A stretch of DNA of 11,446 nt from an uncultured Bacteroidota bacterium (GCA_903923915.1 CAIXZI010000256.1:1-11446); one strand, 5' to 3'; counted from the first letter of the stretch, positions 1 through 6,939 are shown. Numbers and translations: made by a program. The notes: generated by a model from the letters alone, not told the origin.

Positions 1-1012
1 CGAAATCGGCGAGGTGCGCGAACACGATGCTGGAACTTTGCCCCTCATGCTCTATAAATCCTTTTCTATCTAAGTGTCTGCAATCTAAATATACATGCTC
101 ATTACCACTAATTTTCATTTCGGTATCAATGGCACGCGCAACGATATCACGCGGCGCAAGAGAAGCACGTTCATCATACTTTTGCATAAATTCTTTTCCA
201 TCGGCAGTTCGTAAAACGGCCCCAAAGCCACGCACCGCTTCCGAAATTAAAAAACTGGGTTGCTCCCTTGGATTGAATAAAGATGTTGGATGAAACTGTA
301 CAAACTCCATATCCTGCACATGTCCTTTAGCACGATACACCATAGCAATGCCATCTCCGGTAGCAATTAATGGGTTGGTAGTTGTTGCATATACTTGCCC
401 AACACCTCCTGTAGCCATGCAGGTAACTTTCGCTAAAATGGTTTCTACTTTTTGTGTATGAATATTCAACACGTAAACGCCATAACAAGTAATGCCTTTT
501 GTTTTAGAAGTAACCAATTCGCCCAAGTGATGTTGCGTAATAATATCAATAGCGAAATAGTGATTTACAATGGTTATGTTTTTATGCTCATGTATTTTTT
601 TAAGCAGAGCCCGTTCTATTTCTTTACCTGTTGCATCTTTATAATGCAAAATACGATGTTCGCTATGCCCACCTTCTTTCGCTAAATCAAAATTTCCTGT
701 CGATGTTTTATCAAAGGAAGTGCCTAGCTCCATCAGCTCTTTAATACGGGCAGGAGCTTGGGTAACAACGGTACGCACAGCCTCTTCATCACACAAATTT
801 GCGCCTGCATTAAAGGTGTCTTCTATGTGTTTTTCAAAATTATCATGATCATCCCAAACAGCTGCAATGCCGCCCTGGGCATACTTGGTATTGGTTTCAT
901 CTTCATTGGCTTTGGTAATAATTAATACCTTGCCTTGCGCTGCTACTTTAAGCGCATAACTCAGGCCGGCAATACCAGAACCTATCACTAAAAAATCAAA
1001 TTTTTTTTGCAT
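1..1012 (-). CDS. nadB: L-aspartate oxidase, N-terminal part (cut by window edge)
   Basis: This FAD flavoenzyme oxidises L-aspartate to iminoaspartate, the first step of de novo NAD synthesis; quinolinate synthase NadA uses the product. I translated the strand by hand: ATG at 1012-1010, then 337 open codons to the edge (full family members have roughly 520-540). Visible marks are the FAD-binding GSGIAG at residues 11-16, the TKYAQGGIAA flavin region near residue 44, GGHSEHRILH, the FVQFHPT catalytic-histidine segment, SEAVRGFGA, and LAPRDIVARAID, which carries the catalytic arginine. The reading frame is intact through GFIEH at residue 322. The last 15 residues, encoded by bases 1-46, do not resemble the expected continuation (HFPNIY or similar) and sit in GC-rich DNA, so they are probably not part of the real protein. 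No nadA or nadC is visible. Identification is firm; the missing C-terminus is an edge effect. Confidence 0.95.
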   Translation of the reverse strand, partial: MQKKFDFLVIGSGIAGLSYALKVAAQGKVLIITKANEDETNTKYAQGGIAAVWDDHDNFEKHIEDTFNAGANLCDEEAVRTVVTQAPARIKELMELGTSFDKTSTGNFDLAKEGGHSEHRILHYKDATGKEIERALLKKIHEHKNITIVNHYFAIDIITQHHLGELVTSKTKGITCYGVYVLNIHTQKVETILAKVTCMATGGVGQVYATTTNPLIATGDGIAMVYRAKGHVQDMEFVQFHPTSLFNPREQPSFLISEAVRGFGAVLRTADGKEFMQKYDERASLAPRDIVARAIDTEMKISGNEHVYLDCRHLDRKGFIEHEGQSSSIVFAHLADF

Positions 1013-1024
1013 ACATAGAAAAGG

Positions 1025-1053
1025 TAAATGTACGGATTTATACAAACAGCCAA
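1025..1053 (-). promoter_or_regulatory. possible nadB promoter (Bacteroidota type)
   Basis: Read on the minus strand, a TTG at 1053-1051 is followed after 18 bases by TACATTTA at 1032-1025. This is one base off the Bacteroidota -7 consensus TAnnTTTG and has an acceptable distance to the -33 TTG. It lies 12 bases before the nadB ATG, giving a very short leader. The match is imperfect, so this is tentative. Confidence 0.35.
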
Positions 1054-1078
1054 TGCATTCAACTCCGTGACTGGATTT

Positions 1079-1163
1079 GGGCGTTCCGGTTGGTTACAAC
1101 CGTCGGGTTTTTCGTTGCAAGCTTTTTGATTACAAAAAGGCTTTACACTGCAATCCCTAACGC
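1079..1163. repeat. structured intergenic repeat, branched (cloverleaf-like) palindrome
   Basis: This 85-base segment lies between the DUF1456 gene and nadB. It contains nested complementary pairs: GCGTT 1081-1085 with AACGC 1159-1163 (outer stem); CGGTTG 1087-1092 with CAACCG 1097-1102 around a GTTA loop (arm 1); GGG 1105-1107 with CCC 1155-1157; TTGC 1115-1118 with GCAA 1150-1153; AAGC 1119-1122 with GCTT 1140-1143; and TTTTTG 1123-1128 with CAAAAA 1133-1138 around an ATTA loop, with G1139 bulged (arm 2). From memory, elements starting GGGCGTTCC and ending CAATCCCTAACGC are dispersed in intergenic DNA of many Bacteroidota, so I call it a dispersed repeat. No second copy is visible here. Its function is unknown; it may be a mobile palindromic unit or act at the RNA level. 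Confidence 0.65.
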
Positions 1164-1234
1164 AAATACAACACTAACTATACCTAGGATCCTTTCATGT
1201 TTAAACAAGCTGCTGGATAAACCATCAATTACCC

Positions 1235-1477
1235 TTACCCCACCTCTTCTAAAGGTTTATTGCTCGGTCCACGCATATGAATAATTAGCCCATTTAAAAA
1301 ATTGCGCAACACTTGGTCGCCGCACTCTTTATAATTTGGGTGATCTTCTTTTTGATACAAGGCGTTTAACTCGCTTTTTGTCATATTAAAATCAACCAAC
1401 CTAAGGATGCTTATTACATCATCATCTCTTAATTTAAGGGCTACGCGTAATTTTTTTAATATATCGTTATTTGTCAT
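1235..1477 (-). CDS. DUF1456 (YehS-like) protein, single-repeat form
   Basis: This 80-residue protein starts MTNNDILKKLRVALKL and contains the conserved stretch YKECGDQVLRNFLNGLI, both typical of DUF1456. Classical members such as E. coli YehS are about 150-160 residues with two copies of this roughly 70-residue unit. Here only one copy is present, and it resembles the second repeat most (the DILKKLR and ECGDQVLRNFL motifs). A TAA lies in frame just upstream of the ATG, so the protein does not simply extend further in this frame, and the upstream DNA codes for a different small lipoprotein. The product is expected to be soluble and cytoplasmic; the biochemical function of the family is unknown. 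It begins 16 bases after the lipoprotein stop and is probably the last gene of that operon. Confidence 0.85.
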   Translation of the reverse strand: MTNNDILKKLRVALKLRDDDVISILRLVDFNMTKSELNALYQKEDHPNYKECGDQVLRNFLNGLIIHMRGPSNKPLEEVG

Positions 1478-1493
1478 TTTTTAGATTTTAAAT

Positions 1494-1628
1494 TTATAAC
1501 CATCCACCCATTTGGGTTTTTACTGTTTTTCTTCTACCCTTGCAATCCTTTGGCCTACGCGCCTTACATGATAATAAGATACTTGCCAAAAGCAATGTGC
1601 ATGTAAAGTATAAAACAGTTTTTTTCAT
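1494..1628 (-). CDS. small lipoprotein, 44 residues
   Basis: I translated this short frame by hand: ATG at 1628-1626 and TAA at 1496-1494. The product starts MKKTVLYFTCTLLLASILLSC: a lysine n-region, a hydrophobic core and a Cys at residue 21 in a lipobox-like LLSC, so a signal peptidase II lipoprotein is likely. The predicted mature peptide is only about 24 residues, strongly basic (KARRPKDCKGRRKTVK), has a second Cys, and ends in GGWL. The start codon lies 1 base after the stop of the membrane-protein gene, suggesting translational coupling, and the DUF1456 gene follows 16 bases later. I do not know a function. The signal peptide, the packing and the otherwise unexplained gap of 150 bases argue that the gene is real; its short length is the main doubt. 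Confidence 0.7.
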   Translation of the reverse strand: MKKTVLYFTCTLLLASILLSCKARRPKDCKGRRKTVKTQMGGWL

Positions 1629-1629
1629 T

Positions 1630-2778
1630 TTACTTAACGGCTATTTTGTTGTTTCTTTTTTCTTCAACAGAAAGAACAATATCAATATTTGTGTCGCAAT
1701 AATTTTTTAACGAGTTACACACTTTTAATAATTGTTTCTTACTTAAAACGGGTTGGGTTTTTGTTTCATTGGCGCACCAGTTTGTAACAGATAATCGGGC
1801 ATAATCAGTATCTAAATTATTTGCCGTAAAATATTGCACATATAAAGGCAATCTGTTCTTTTCGCTTTGTTTTATATAAATAAATTGTTGTGTGGTGTTG
1901 CTTTGCATCAAATCTATTTTGTTTTCGGGGAAGAAATCTTGTTTTACCAATCCACCAAAAACAGCTGCCAGCAATATAAGCGTGTCATATAGGTTAAATG
2001 AAAAAGCATAAATTTTTTGCTCGTTTGTTTTTCCGGCAAATAAAAAATAAAGTAAAAACATCATACAAACATTCCATATTAAAATCACCCCATTTGCATA
2101 GGGCGTTTCTGCCAACAATAAACAAAACGAAAACAGGTGTAAAGAAATTCCAATAACAATGGCTGCCATTTTTAAACGATGCACAAATAAACCCAACACC
2201 ACAAATACTTCTATTAATGGAACAATGTATCTAATACCTAAAATATATTTGTGTTGTTCGGGCGTACAAACTCTTTCTAATGGCGCAATGAATTGCAGCC
2301 ACACATTTCCATCTATACTTGTTTTTAAAAACTCTATAGCCGATAAAACATACATAATGCAAACCAAAAATTTAATAGCTGTAAACACCGCGCTATACCT
2401 ACGTTGGTTATCAATTCGCCAGTTGTGTCCGCACAAAAGAAGTAATACCGCTAAGTAAAAAAACAACCAATATTGTCCTTTTGCGGTATCTGTAAAAACA
2501 GCAAACAATAAACATAAAGTGGCGGTAACAACAAATAACTTTGGCGAGCGATACAAGAAAATACCAACCAAAGAAATTAATAAAACCCCAAGCAAAACGT
2601 AGTCGGCAATTTCATTTAAAGAAAGCTCGTATAAAGCAATTTTTGGATAAAACCCGGCAGGAAGCCACCAGTTAAAAGTAAAACAAACACTTGCAAAAAG
2701 TGATAATGCTAAAATGGTTTTCACAATTCTTAATCGTTGCGAAATGTGGATGGTTGGATTTATGAGTTGTTGTATCAT
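1630..2778 (-). CDS. multi-pass membrane protein (HTTM/DoxX-like, uncertain)
   Basis: This 382-residue protein has several hydrophobic segments, roughly at residues 20-40, 58-77, 80-95, 102-117, 130-150, 184-202, 206-224, 230-248 and 262-278. A soluble C-terminal part of about 100 residues follows, containing two closely spaced cysteines (KVCNSLKNYCD). The membrane part, with an IKFLVCIMYVLSAIEFLK segment and a PLIEVFVVLGLFV helix followed by a His-containing helix, resembles the HTTM (vitamin K-dependent carboxylase-like) or DoxX/MauE membrane families. I cannot assign it with confidence, and no substrate or reaction can be deduced. Its ATG overlaps the stop of the NlpC/P60 gene by 4 bases (ATGA) and the small lipoprotein begins 1 base after its own stop, so the three are almost certainly co-expressed in the cell envelope. 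Confidence 0.75.
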   Translation of the reverse strand: MIQQLINPTIHISQRLRIVKTILALSLFASVCFTFNWWLPAGFYPKIALYELSLNEIADYVLLGVLLISLVGIFLYRSPKLFVVTATLCLLFAVFTDTAKGQYWLFFYLAVLLLLCGHNWRIDNQRRYSAVFTAIKFLVCIMYVLSAIEFLKTSIDGNVWLQFIAPLERVCTPEQHKYILGIRYIVPLIEVFVVLGLFVHRLKMAAIVIGISLHLFSFCLLLAETPYANGVILIWNVCMMFLLYFLFAGKTNEQKIYAFSFNLYDTLILLAAVFGGLVKQDFFPENKIDLMQSNTTQQFIYIKQSEKNRLPLYVQYFTANNLDTDYARLSVTNWCANETKTQPVLSKKQLLKVCNSLKNYCDTNIDIVLSVEEKRNNKIAVK

Positions 2779-3368
2779 TTTATTTTTCCGGCTTTGTAAA
2801 AATATTTTTTATAATAGGCTTCATTTAAATCGCTAATAATAACGCCAAGTTTGGTAGATGCGTGCGCAAATTTATTGTTGCCAATATATACCCCAACATG
2901 CGAAACTTTGTTTTGTTGTATCTTAAAAAAAACCAAATCTCCCACCTGCATATCTTCGGTTTTTACAAGCGTTGTTAATGGCTCAATAGTATTTGCTGCG
3001 CCCGAAATAGTTTTTTTATAAACATCCGCATATAACCTAGCGGCAAAGTGAGAACAATCAATGCCGTGTTTATCCGAACCACCATATCGATACGTTACAC
3101 CATACCAGTCTCGTATAAAATTTGCCAATGTTTTATCTGAAATATTATTTGTTTCTGCTTTTATTTCTTCGGCAGGTTTTTTTAATTCCATTTCTTCTGA
3201 AGTGTTTTCCTTTTTACCTGTAGCTGTAGTTGCTTTGGTAGCAGGCTTTTCAGTAGTTTCGGTTTTTTGTTTTACAGGAGCGGTTACTACAACAGGCTTC
3301 TTCGACCTACAAGAAGCCGCAAACACAAGTAGAATAAAGCAAAAAAATTGTACTCGCAAATAGCGCAT
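2775..3368 (-). CDS. NlpC/P60 family cell-wall hydrolase, lipoprotein
   Basis: This is probably an outer- or inner-membrane-anchored peptidoglycan endopeptidase of the NlpC/P60 (Spr/MepS-like) cysteine-peptidase family, cutting stem peptides in the periplasm. I chose the ATG at 3368-3366 (197 residues) because it gives a compact signal MRYLRVQFFCFILLVFAASC with a lipobox ending at Cys20. An ATG at 3389 and a TTG at 3407 are in-frame alternatives. A Lys/Thr/Glu/Ala-rich linker of about 60 residues follows, then the catalytic domain. It shows the Cys in GIDCSHFAARLY, the His in SHVGVYIG and the third catalytic position in FAHAS, the same triad pattern as Spr. It lies downstream of the anti-sigma-like gene and overlaps the next gene by 4 bases. 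The family assignment is secure; the exact bond cut is not. Confidence 0.93.
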   Translation of the reverse strand: MRYLRVQFFCFILLVFAASCRSKKPVVVTAPVKQKTETTEKPATKATTATGKKENTSEEMELKKPAEEIKAETNNISDKTLANFIRDWYGVTYRYGGSDKHGIDCSHFAARLYADVYKKTISGAANTIEPLTTLVKTEDMQVGDLVFFKIQQNKVSHVGVYIGNNKFAHASTKLGVIISDLNEAYYKKYFYKAGKIK

Positions 3369-3434
3369 ACTCAAAAATAGCCTGTACATGGGCTTGTTTG
3401 AAGCCAACTAAAAGTGTTTATCTACAAGGCTTTG

Positions 3435-4559
3435 TTAATTGTATTGTATGCTTATTTTTTTTGTTGCAGAAACGGCTTTTCCGTTCTCTGTAGCGGGCTG
3501 CCACTTTTTTATTGATTTGATTAGATCAATTGCATCTTTAGAACAAACATCACAATTTGATAAAGGTTTTAAGACTTTGATGTTTTCTGCTGTTCCATTT
3601 TTACTAACCAAAAATTCAACTACAATTATTCCTGAATTACTTGGCGAAGAAATTTTTAAATTTTGTTTTACATAAGCCACAAAAGCGCTGTCACCATTAA
3701 TAAAAGAGGCTTCGTTATAAGTTTTTGCAACGGTACTTTTTGCCAAACTGTTTGCATAAAACATATCGGGTTGCGCTTTTTCTTCCGCTTTTTTACTATC
3801 GACTTTAGGTGAAGATGGAGCTTGCATTACATCGCTATTTTTATCTCTGCTTTCAAAAGCCATAGCGGGTTGACTTGCCGCAGTTATTTTTTTAGCCTTG
3901 TCTTGTTGTAACACCTTACTTTCATCTTGCTCTTGAATTTGCGTATAAGCAGCGGTTGTGCCTGAATTAGAGACAATGTTTTGATTTGCAGCAACCTCTT
4001 GTTCCTTTCTATCTTCATCAGCAGCTTTTGCAAAAACAGCATCTTCTTTTTTTGTACTTGTGGCTGTTGCTTGTTCTAAATTTATTTCTTGTTCAACCTT
4101 TTGTTTGGTTTTGCTTTCTTCCAAAACAACAGTTCCTTTTTGAGGTTTATTTTGTTGTTCGGGTTCTTTAGCTTCATAAGTAGCGGCCGGTTCTGCTTGT
4201 GCCGGAGATTTTAAATCCAGCTGCATATTTTCTTCTTTTGGTTTTTCTGCTTCTGCAACGACCTTTTCATTTTTTACAACTACTTCATTTTTAAAAAGAA
4301 AAATCAAACTAACTATTAACAATAAAGATGCCGCTGCACCGAAATAATAAACTGTTTTTCTTTGTGTTTCTTTTTTCTTCTCTCGAATTACAACTTCGTC
4401 AACCTCTTTGTTTAATTTATTTAATAAATCAGGTTTTTCAAGCAATTTCAATCCTTCCAAAGCTTCTAAGTCAAACTCATCCATATCAGCGGGCGCGTTT
4501 TTTTCTTCCTTAATTAGTTTAAGGAGTTCTTCTTTACTGTATATGTTATGCTTTTGCAT
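3435..4559 (-). CDS. anti-sigma-factor-like membrane protein with TonB C-terminal domain
   Basis: This protein has 374 residues: an acidic cytoplasmic N-terminus (about 1-68), one membrane helix (about 70-89, AAASLLLIVSLIFLF), a long low-complexity Glu/Lys/Gln/Ala-rich periplasmic region (about 90-285), and a C-terminal domain from about 290 to 374 with the TonB pattern (GIIVVEFLVSKNG, KDAIDLIKSIKKWQPA, ISIQYN). Unlike true TonB, the helix is internal and has no histidine, which TonB needs to couple to ExbB/ExbD, and no exbBD is in the window. Its start overlaps the end of the ECF sigma gene by 14 bases, the usual place for an anti-sigma factor. I infer that the N-terminus binds the sigma factor and the TonB-like domain senses something in the periplasm. 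A CDVC pair at 336-339 is notable. The domain layout is clear from the sequence; the function is inferred. Confidence 0.82.
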   Translation of the reverse strand: MQKHNIYSKEELLKLIKEEKNAPADMDEFDLEALEGLKLLEKPDLLNKLNKEVDEVVIREKKKETQRKTVYYFGAAASLLLIVSLIFLFKNEVVVKNEKVVAEAEKPKEENMQLDLKSPAQAEPAATYEAKEPEQQNKPQKGTVVLEESKTKQKVEQEINLEQATATSTKKEDAVFAKAADEDRKEQEVAANQNIVSNSGTTAAYTQIQEQDESKVLQQDKAKKITAASQPAMAFESRDKNSDVMQAPSSPKVDSKKAEEKAQPDMFYANSLAKSTVAKTYNEASFINGDSAFVAYVKQNLKISSPSNSGIIVVEFLVSKNGTAENIKVLKPLSNCDVCSKDAIDLIKSIKKWQPATENGKAVSATKKISIQYN

Positions 4560-5127
4560 GGTTTTCTTCCAACCGTAATTTTAAATTTCTTTTTCCGTTT
4601 TGTATGTAACTCTTCACTTTATTTAAATCATAATTTGTCAGCTCAACTATTTGCGTATAACTTTTATCTTTTAAATAAAAAAGCTCTATGCAAATACGCT
4701 GACCTTCATCTAAATCTGCCAACGCTTTTTCAAGCAAAGCATATTCCTGTTCGCGTTTATTAGATTGAAGATGCGTTTCTTCGGTGTTTTCCATAAAGAC
4801 CTTGAAATCTTTTTCATATTCGATGGCGCGCTTTAAATTGCTTTGCGCCGAACGAAGCTGCATCAGACAAAAATTCTTGCTATAGGTAAAAAGCCAGCTT
4901 TTAAAGTATTCTACTTTGTGTTTTTTAAGGTCGTCGAATAATTTGGTAAAAATATTAACGCTTGTATCATAAGCCTGGTCTTGGTCTTTATAATATTTCA
5001 TACACAAACCAAACACCAGGTGCGAGTATCGTTTGTATAAAACACCCACAAAAACCTTATCGCCGCTTTGCCTATATTTATCAAGCAATTCGGTGTCGGT
5101 TAAATCTTTATGAGCCTTGGTTTCCAA
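4546..5127 (-). CDS. ECF-type RNA polymerase sigma factor
   Basis: This 193-residue sigma-70-family protein has the ECF two-domain layout. Region 2 spans about residues 10-95 (LLDKYRQSGDKVFVGVLY, then AYDTSVNIFTKLF and FKSWLFTYSKNF). Region 4 spans about residues 130-188 (LADLDEGQRICIELFYLKDK, then SYTQIVELTNYDLNKVKSYI, the helix-turn-helix). It directs RNA polymerase to a dedicated promoter set. The start appears to be TTG at 5127-5125: a TGA lies in frame 9 bases upstream, and the next in-frame ATG, at about residue 43, would remove much of region 2. The gene overlaps the anti-sigma-like gene by 14 bases and is transcribed divergently from muiA across 81 bases. The regulon is unknown; autoregulation and control of muiA are possible but not shown. 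Confidence 0.9.
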   Translation of the reverse strand: METKAHKDLTDTELLDKYRQSGDKVFVGVLYKRYSHLVFGLCMKYYKDQDQAYDTSVNIFTKLFDDLKKHKVEYFKSWLFTYSKNFCLMQLRSAQSNLKRAIEYEKDFKVFMENTEETHLQSNKREQEYALLEKALADLDEGQRICIELFYLKDKSYTQIVELTNYDLNKVKSYIQNGKRNLKLRLEENHAKA

Positions 5128-5208
5128 AATATTTCATTAAAAGTAAAAATTATTTATGGAATTTACTTTATCCGTGCATCTCAATAGAAACAATTAAATA
5201 AAAAAACC

Positions 5209-6903
5209 ATGAAAACCCCACTAATTATAGCCGCTACGCTTGGTATGTTTTTAAACACCCATGCAAACGAAACCGAAAAAACCATCAAAACAAAACCCGA
5301 AAAAGTAATTGTCTATAAAAACGGCGCGCAAATTTTTAGGCAAACACAAACAAATTTGGTTGCCGGCGAAAACAAATTAGTATTTGAATGGCTTGAAGAG
5401 GGTGTTAGTGCGAACAGCATACAAGTTGGCGGCAACGGCAATTTTATTATTACCGAAAGTGAGTACAACGATAAAATGCCTGATTTGGATAAGTTTAAAA
5501 ACAGTGCTGATTTAAAATATGTGAAACTAATTAAACAAATAAAAGATTCGTTGGCTTTGGTAGATTATAAAACCGAAGAAATAAATTACCGCAAAGAAAT
5601 TTTGAATACCGAAAAAACCGTGTTGCTTAATTACCGCTTGTACAAAGGCGAAGCAAAGAAAGACTCTATGTCATATTTAAAAGATGGATTAAATTATCTG
5701 CAAGAAAAACTAACCTCTATTTATAACGATTTGCATATTCTTAAAAAAGAAGGCGAACAACTTTATACCATAAAACAAAATTTACAAAACCGATTAAATG
5801 GTGTTAATGCCGATTTAGGCGAACAAGATGTTGCCGATATTTATAAAACAAACCATCAAATTACTATCAGCATCATTTCGGATGTGGCAACAATGGCAAA
5901 CATAAATGTAAATTATTTTGTAAACACAGCGGGCTGGGAGCCTATGTACGACCTGCGAACCGAAGGAGTAGAATCTCAAGTAAAACTAACTTATAAAGGC
6001 ATTGTATACCAGCACACCAAAGTAGATTGGACGAATGTAAAATTAATTCTCTCTACAGGTACACCACAATGCAACCTTAGTGCACCCGAACTTTATAGCT
6101 GGTATTTAGATGTTATAAGGCCCGTTTATATGTATGATAAATCTAAAAAAGAAAGCATGCCTATGGCTGCCGCACAAAATATGGTTATGAGTAAAAGTGC
6201 AACAGGTGGTTATGCTGAACAGGATGAAGAGAAAAATTTAGAACAAGAAGCGGATGCCAAACAAGCCTACGAGTATGTTGCTACTAACGACCAGCAAGTG
6301 CAAGCAACTTTCGAAATTAAATTGCCATACAGTATCGCATCAGATAATAAAAAACATACCGTTGCTGTTTTGCAAAAAGATTTAGACACAAAATATATAT
6401 ACAAAACTGTTCCTAAAATAGATGTTACTGCATATTTGCTTGCGCGTGTTACCGGCTGGGAAGACCTGAATTTACTGCCCGGCAAAGCAAGTGTATTTTA
6501 CGCAGGCACTTATGTTGGGCAAACATACATTAATCCTGCAACTACAAACGATACCCTTGATTTAACTTTAGGAAAAGATGATAACGTGGTTGTAAAACGC
6601 ACCAAACAAAAAGATAAAAGCAAAGAAAAATTATTGAACGACGATAAAGTTTATTCTTTCGCTTATGAAATAACTATGAAAAACGGCAACACAAAAAGCA
6701 TAGAAATTGAGGTTAAAGACCAAATGCCCATCACGCACGGAAAAGATGTAGTTATCACGAGAGATAATATTGCCAACGCTATTTACGAAGAATCAACCGG
6801 CATACTTACTTGGCGACAAATCATAAAAGCAAAAGACACCAAGCATATCAACTTTGCCTACACCATAAAAGCGCCAAAATATTTACCTATAGCTGTAAAG
6901 TAA
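5209..6903 (+). CDS. MuiA-family secreted protein (DUF4140/DUF4139)
   Basis: This 564-residue protein belongs to the 'mucoidy inhibitor MuiA' family, named from an enterobacterial phenotype; its molecular role is unknown. It has a signal peptide (about 1-19, likely cut after THA). The DUF4140 domain follows (about 30-130, VIVYKNGAQIFRQ to VGGNGNFIITESEY), then a helical, probably coiled-coil stretch (about 95-205). DUF4139 runs from about 220 to the end, with AGWEPMYDLR, VDWTNVKLILSTG, GKASVFYAGTYVGQTYI, and a C-terminal TGILTWRQIIKA then FAYTIKAPK. An acidic, low-complexity insert at about 320-360 interrupts DUF4139. The length is normal for the family. The product is expected in the periplasm or at the surface. 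It is monocistronic as far as can be seen, divergent from the sigma/anti-sigma pair, which might regulate it. Confidence 0.9.
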   Translation: MKTPLIIAATLGMFLNTHANETEKTIKTKPEKVIVYKNGAQIFRQTQTNLVAGENKLVFEWLEEGVSANSIQVGGNGNFIITESEYNDKMPDLDKFKNSADLKYVKLIKQIKDSLALVDYKTEEINYRKEILNTEKTVLLNYRLYKGEAKKDSMSYLKDGLNYLQEKLTSIYNDLHILKKEGEQLYTIKQNLQNRLNGVNADLGEQDVADIYKTNHQITISIISDVATMANINVNYFVNTAGWEPMYDLRTEGVESQVKLTYKGIVYQHTKVDWTNVKLILSTGTPQCNLSAPELYSWYLDVIRPVYMYDKSKKESMPMAAAQNMVMSKSATGGYAEQDEEKNLEQEADAKQAYEYVATNDQQVQATFEIKLPYSIASDNKKHTVAVLQKDLDTKYIYKTVPKIDVTAYLLARVTGWEDLNLLPGKASVFYAGTYVGQTYINPATTNDTLDLTLGKDDNVVVKRTKQKDKSKEKLLNDDKVYSFAYEITMKNGNTKSIEIEVKDQMPITHGKDVVITRDNIANAIYEESTGILTWRQIIKAKDTKHINFAYTIKAPKYLPIAVK

Positions 6904-6939
6904 ACTCTAATAACATTTTAGAGGGGGAGATTAGTATTG

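Noticed and set aside
27..293. An 88-codon plus-strand frame across the left end.
   Set aside because: Most of it is antisense to nadB, whose frame is intact there; only the anomalous first 46 bases could belong to something else.
2159..2458. A 99-codon plus-strand frame opposite the multi-pass membrane protein.
   Set aside because: It is antisense to a long coupled gene and resembles no protein family.
3061..3363. A 100-codon plus-strand frame opposite the NlpC/P60 gene.
   Set aside because: It is antisense to a gene with clear catalytic motifs and has no recognisable domain; it reflects the codon bias of the real gene.
3361..3407. A perfect TAnnTTTG match (TATTTTTG on the minus strand) just before the NlpC/P60 start, and a short hairpin GGCTT/AAGCC at 3391-3405.
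   Set aside because: The element sits only 5 bases before the chosen ATG, so a transcript from it would start at or within the start codon, and the spacing to any TTG is too long. The hairpin has only five pairs and no T run, so it is not a terminator.
3986..4300. Repetitive-looking Gln/Glu/Lys codons in the middle of the TonB-domain gene, considered as a tandem DNA repeat.
   Set aside because: The stretch has low-complexity amino-acid content but no regular repeat unit in the DNA.
5155..5175. TACTTTAT on the plus strand as a muiA promoter.
   Set aside because: It lacks the G of the TAnnTTTG consensus and has no TTG at the right distance upstream.
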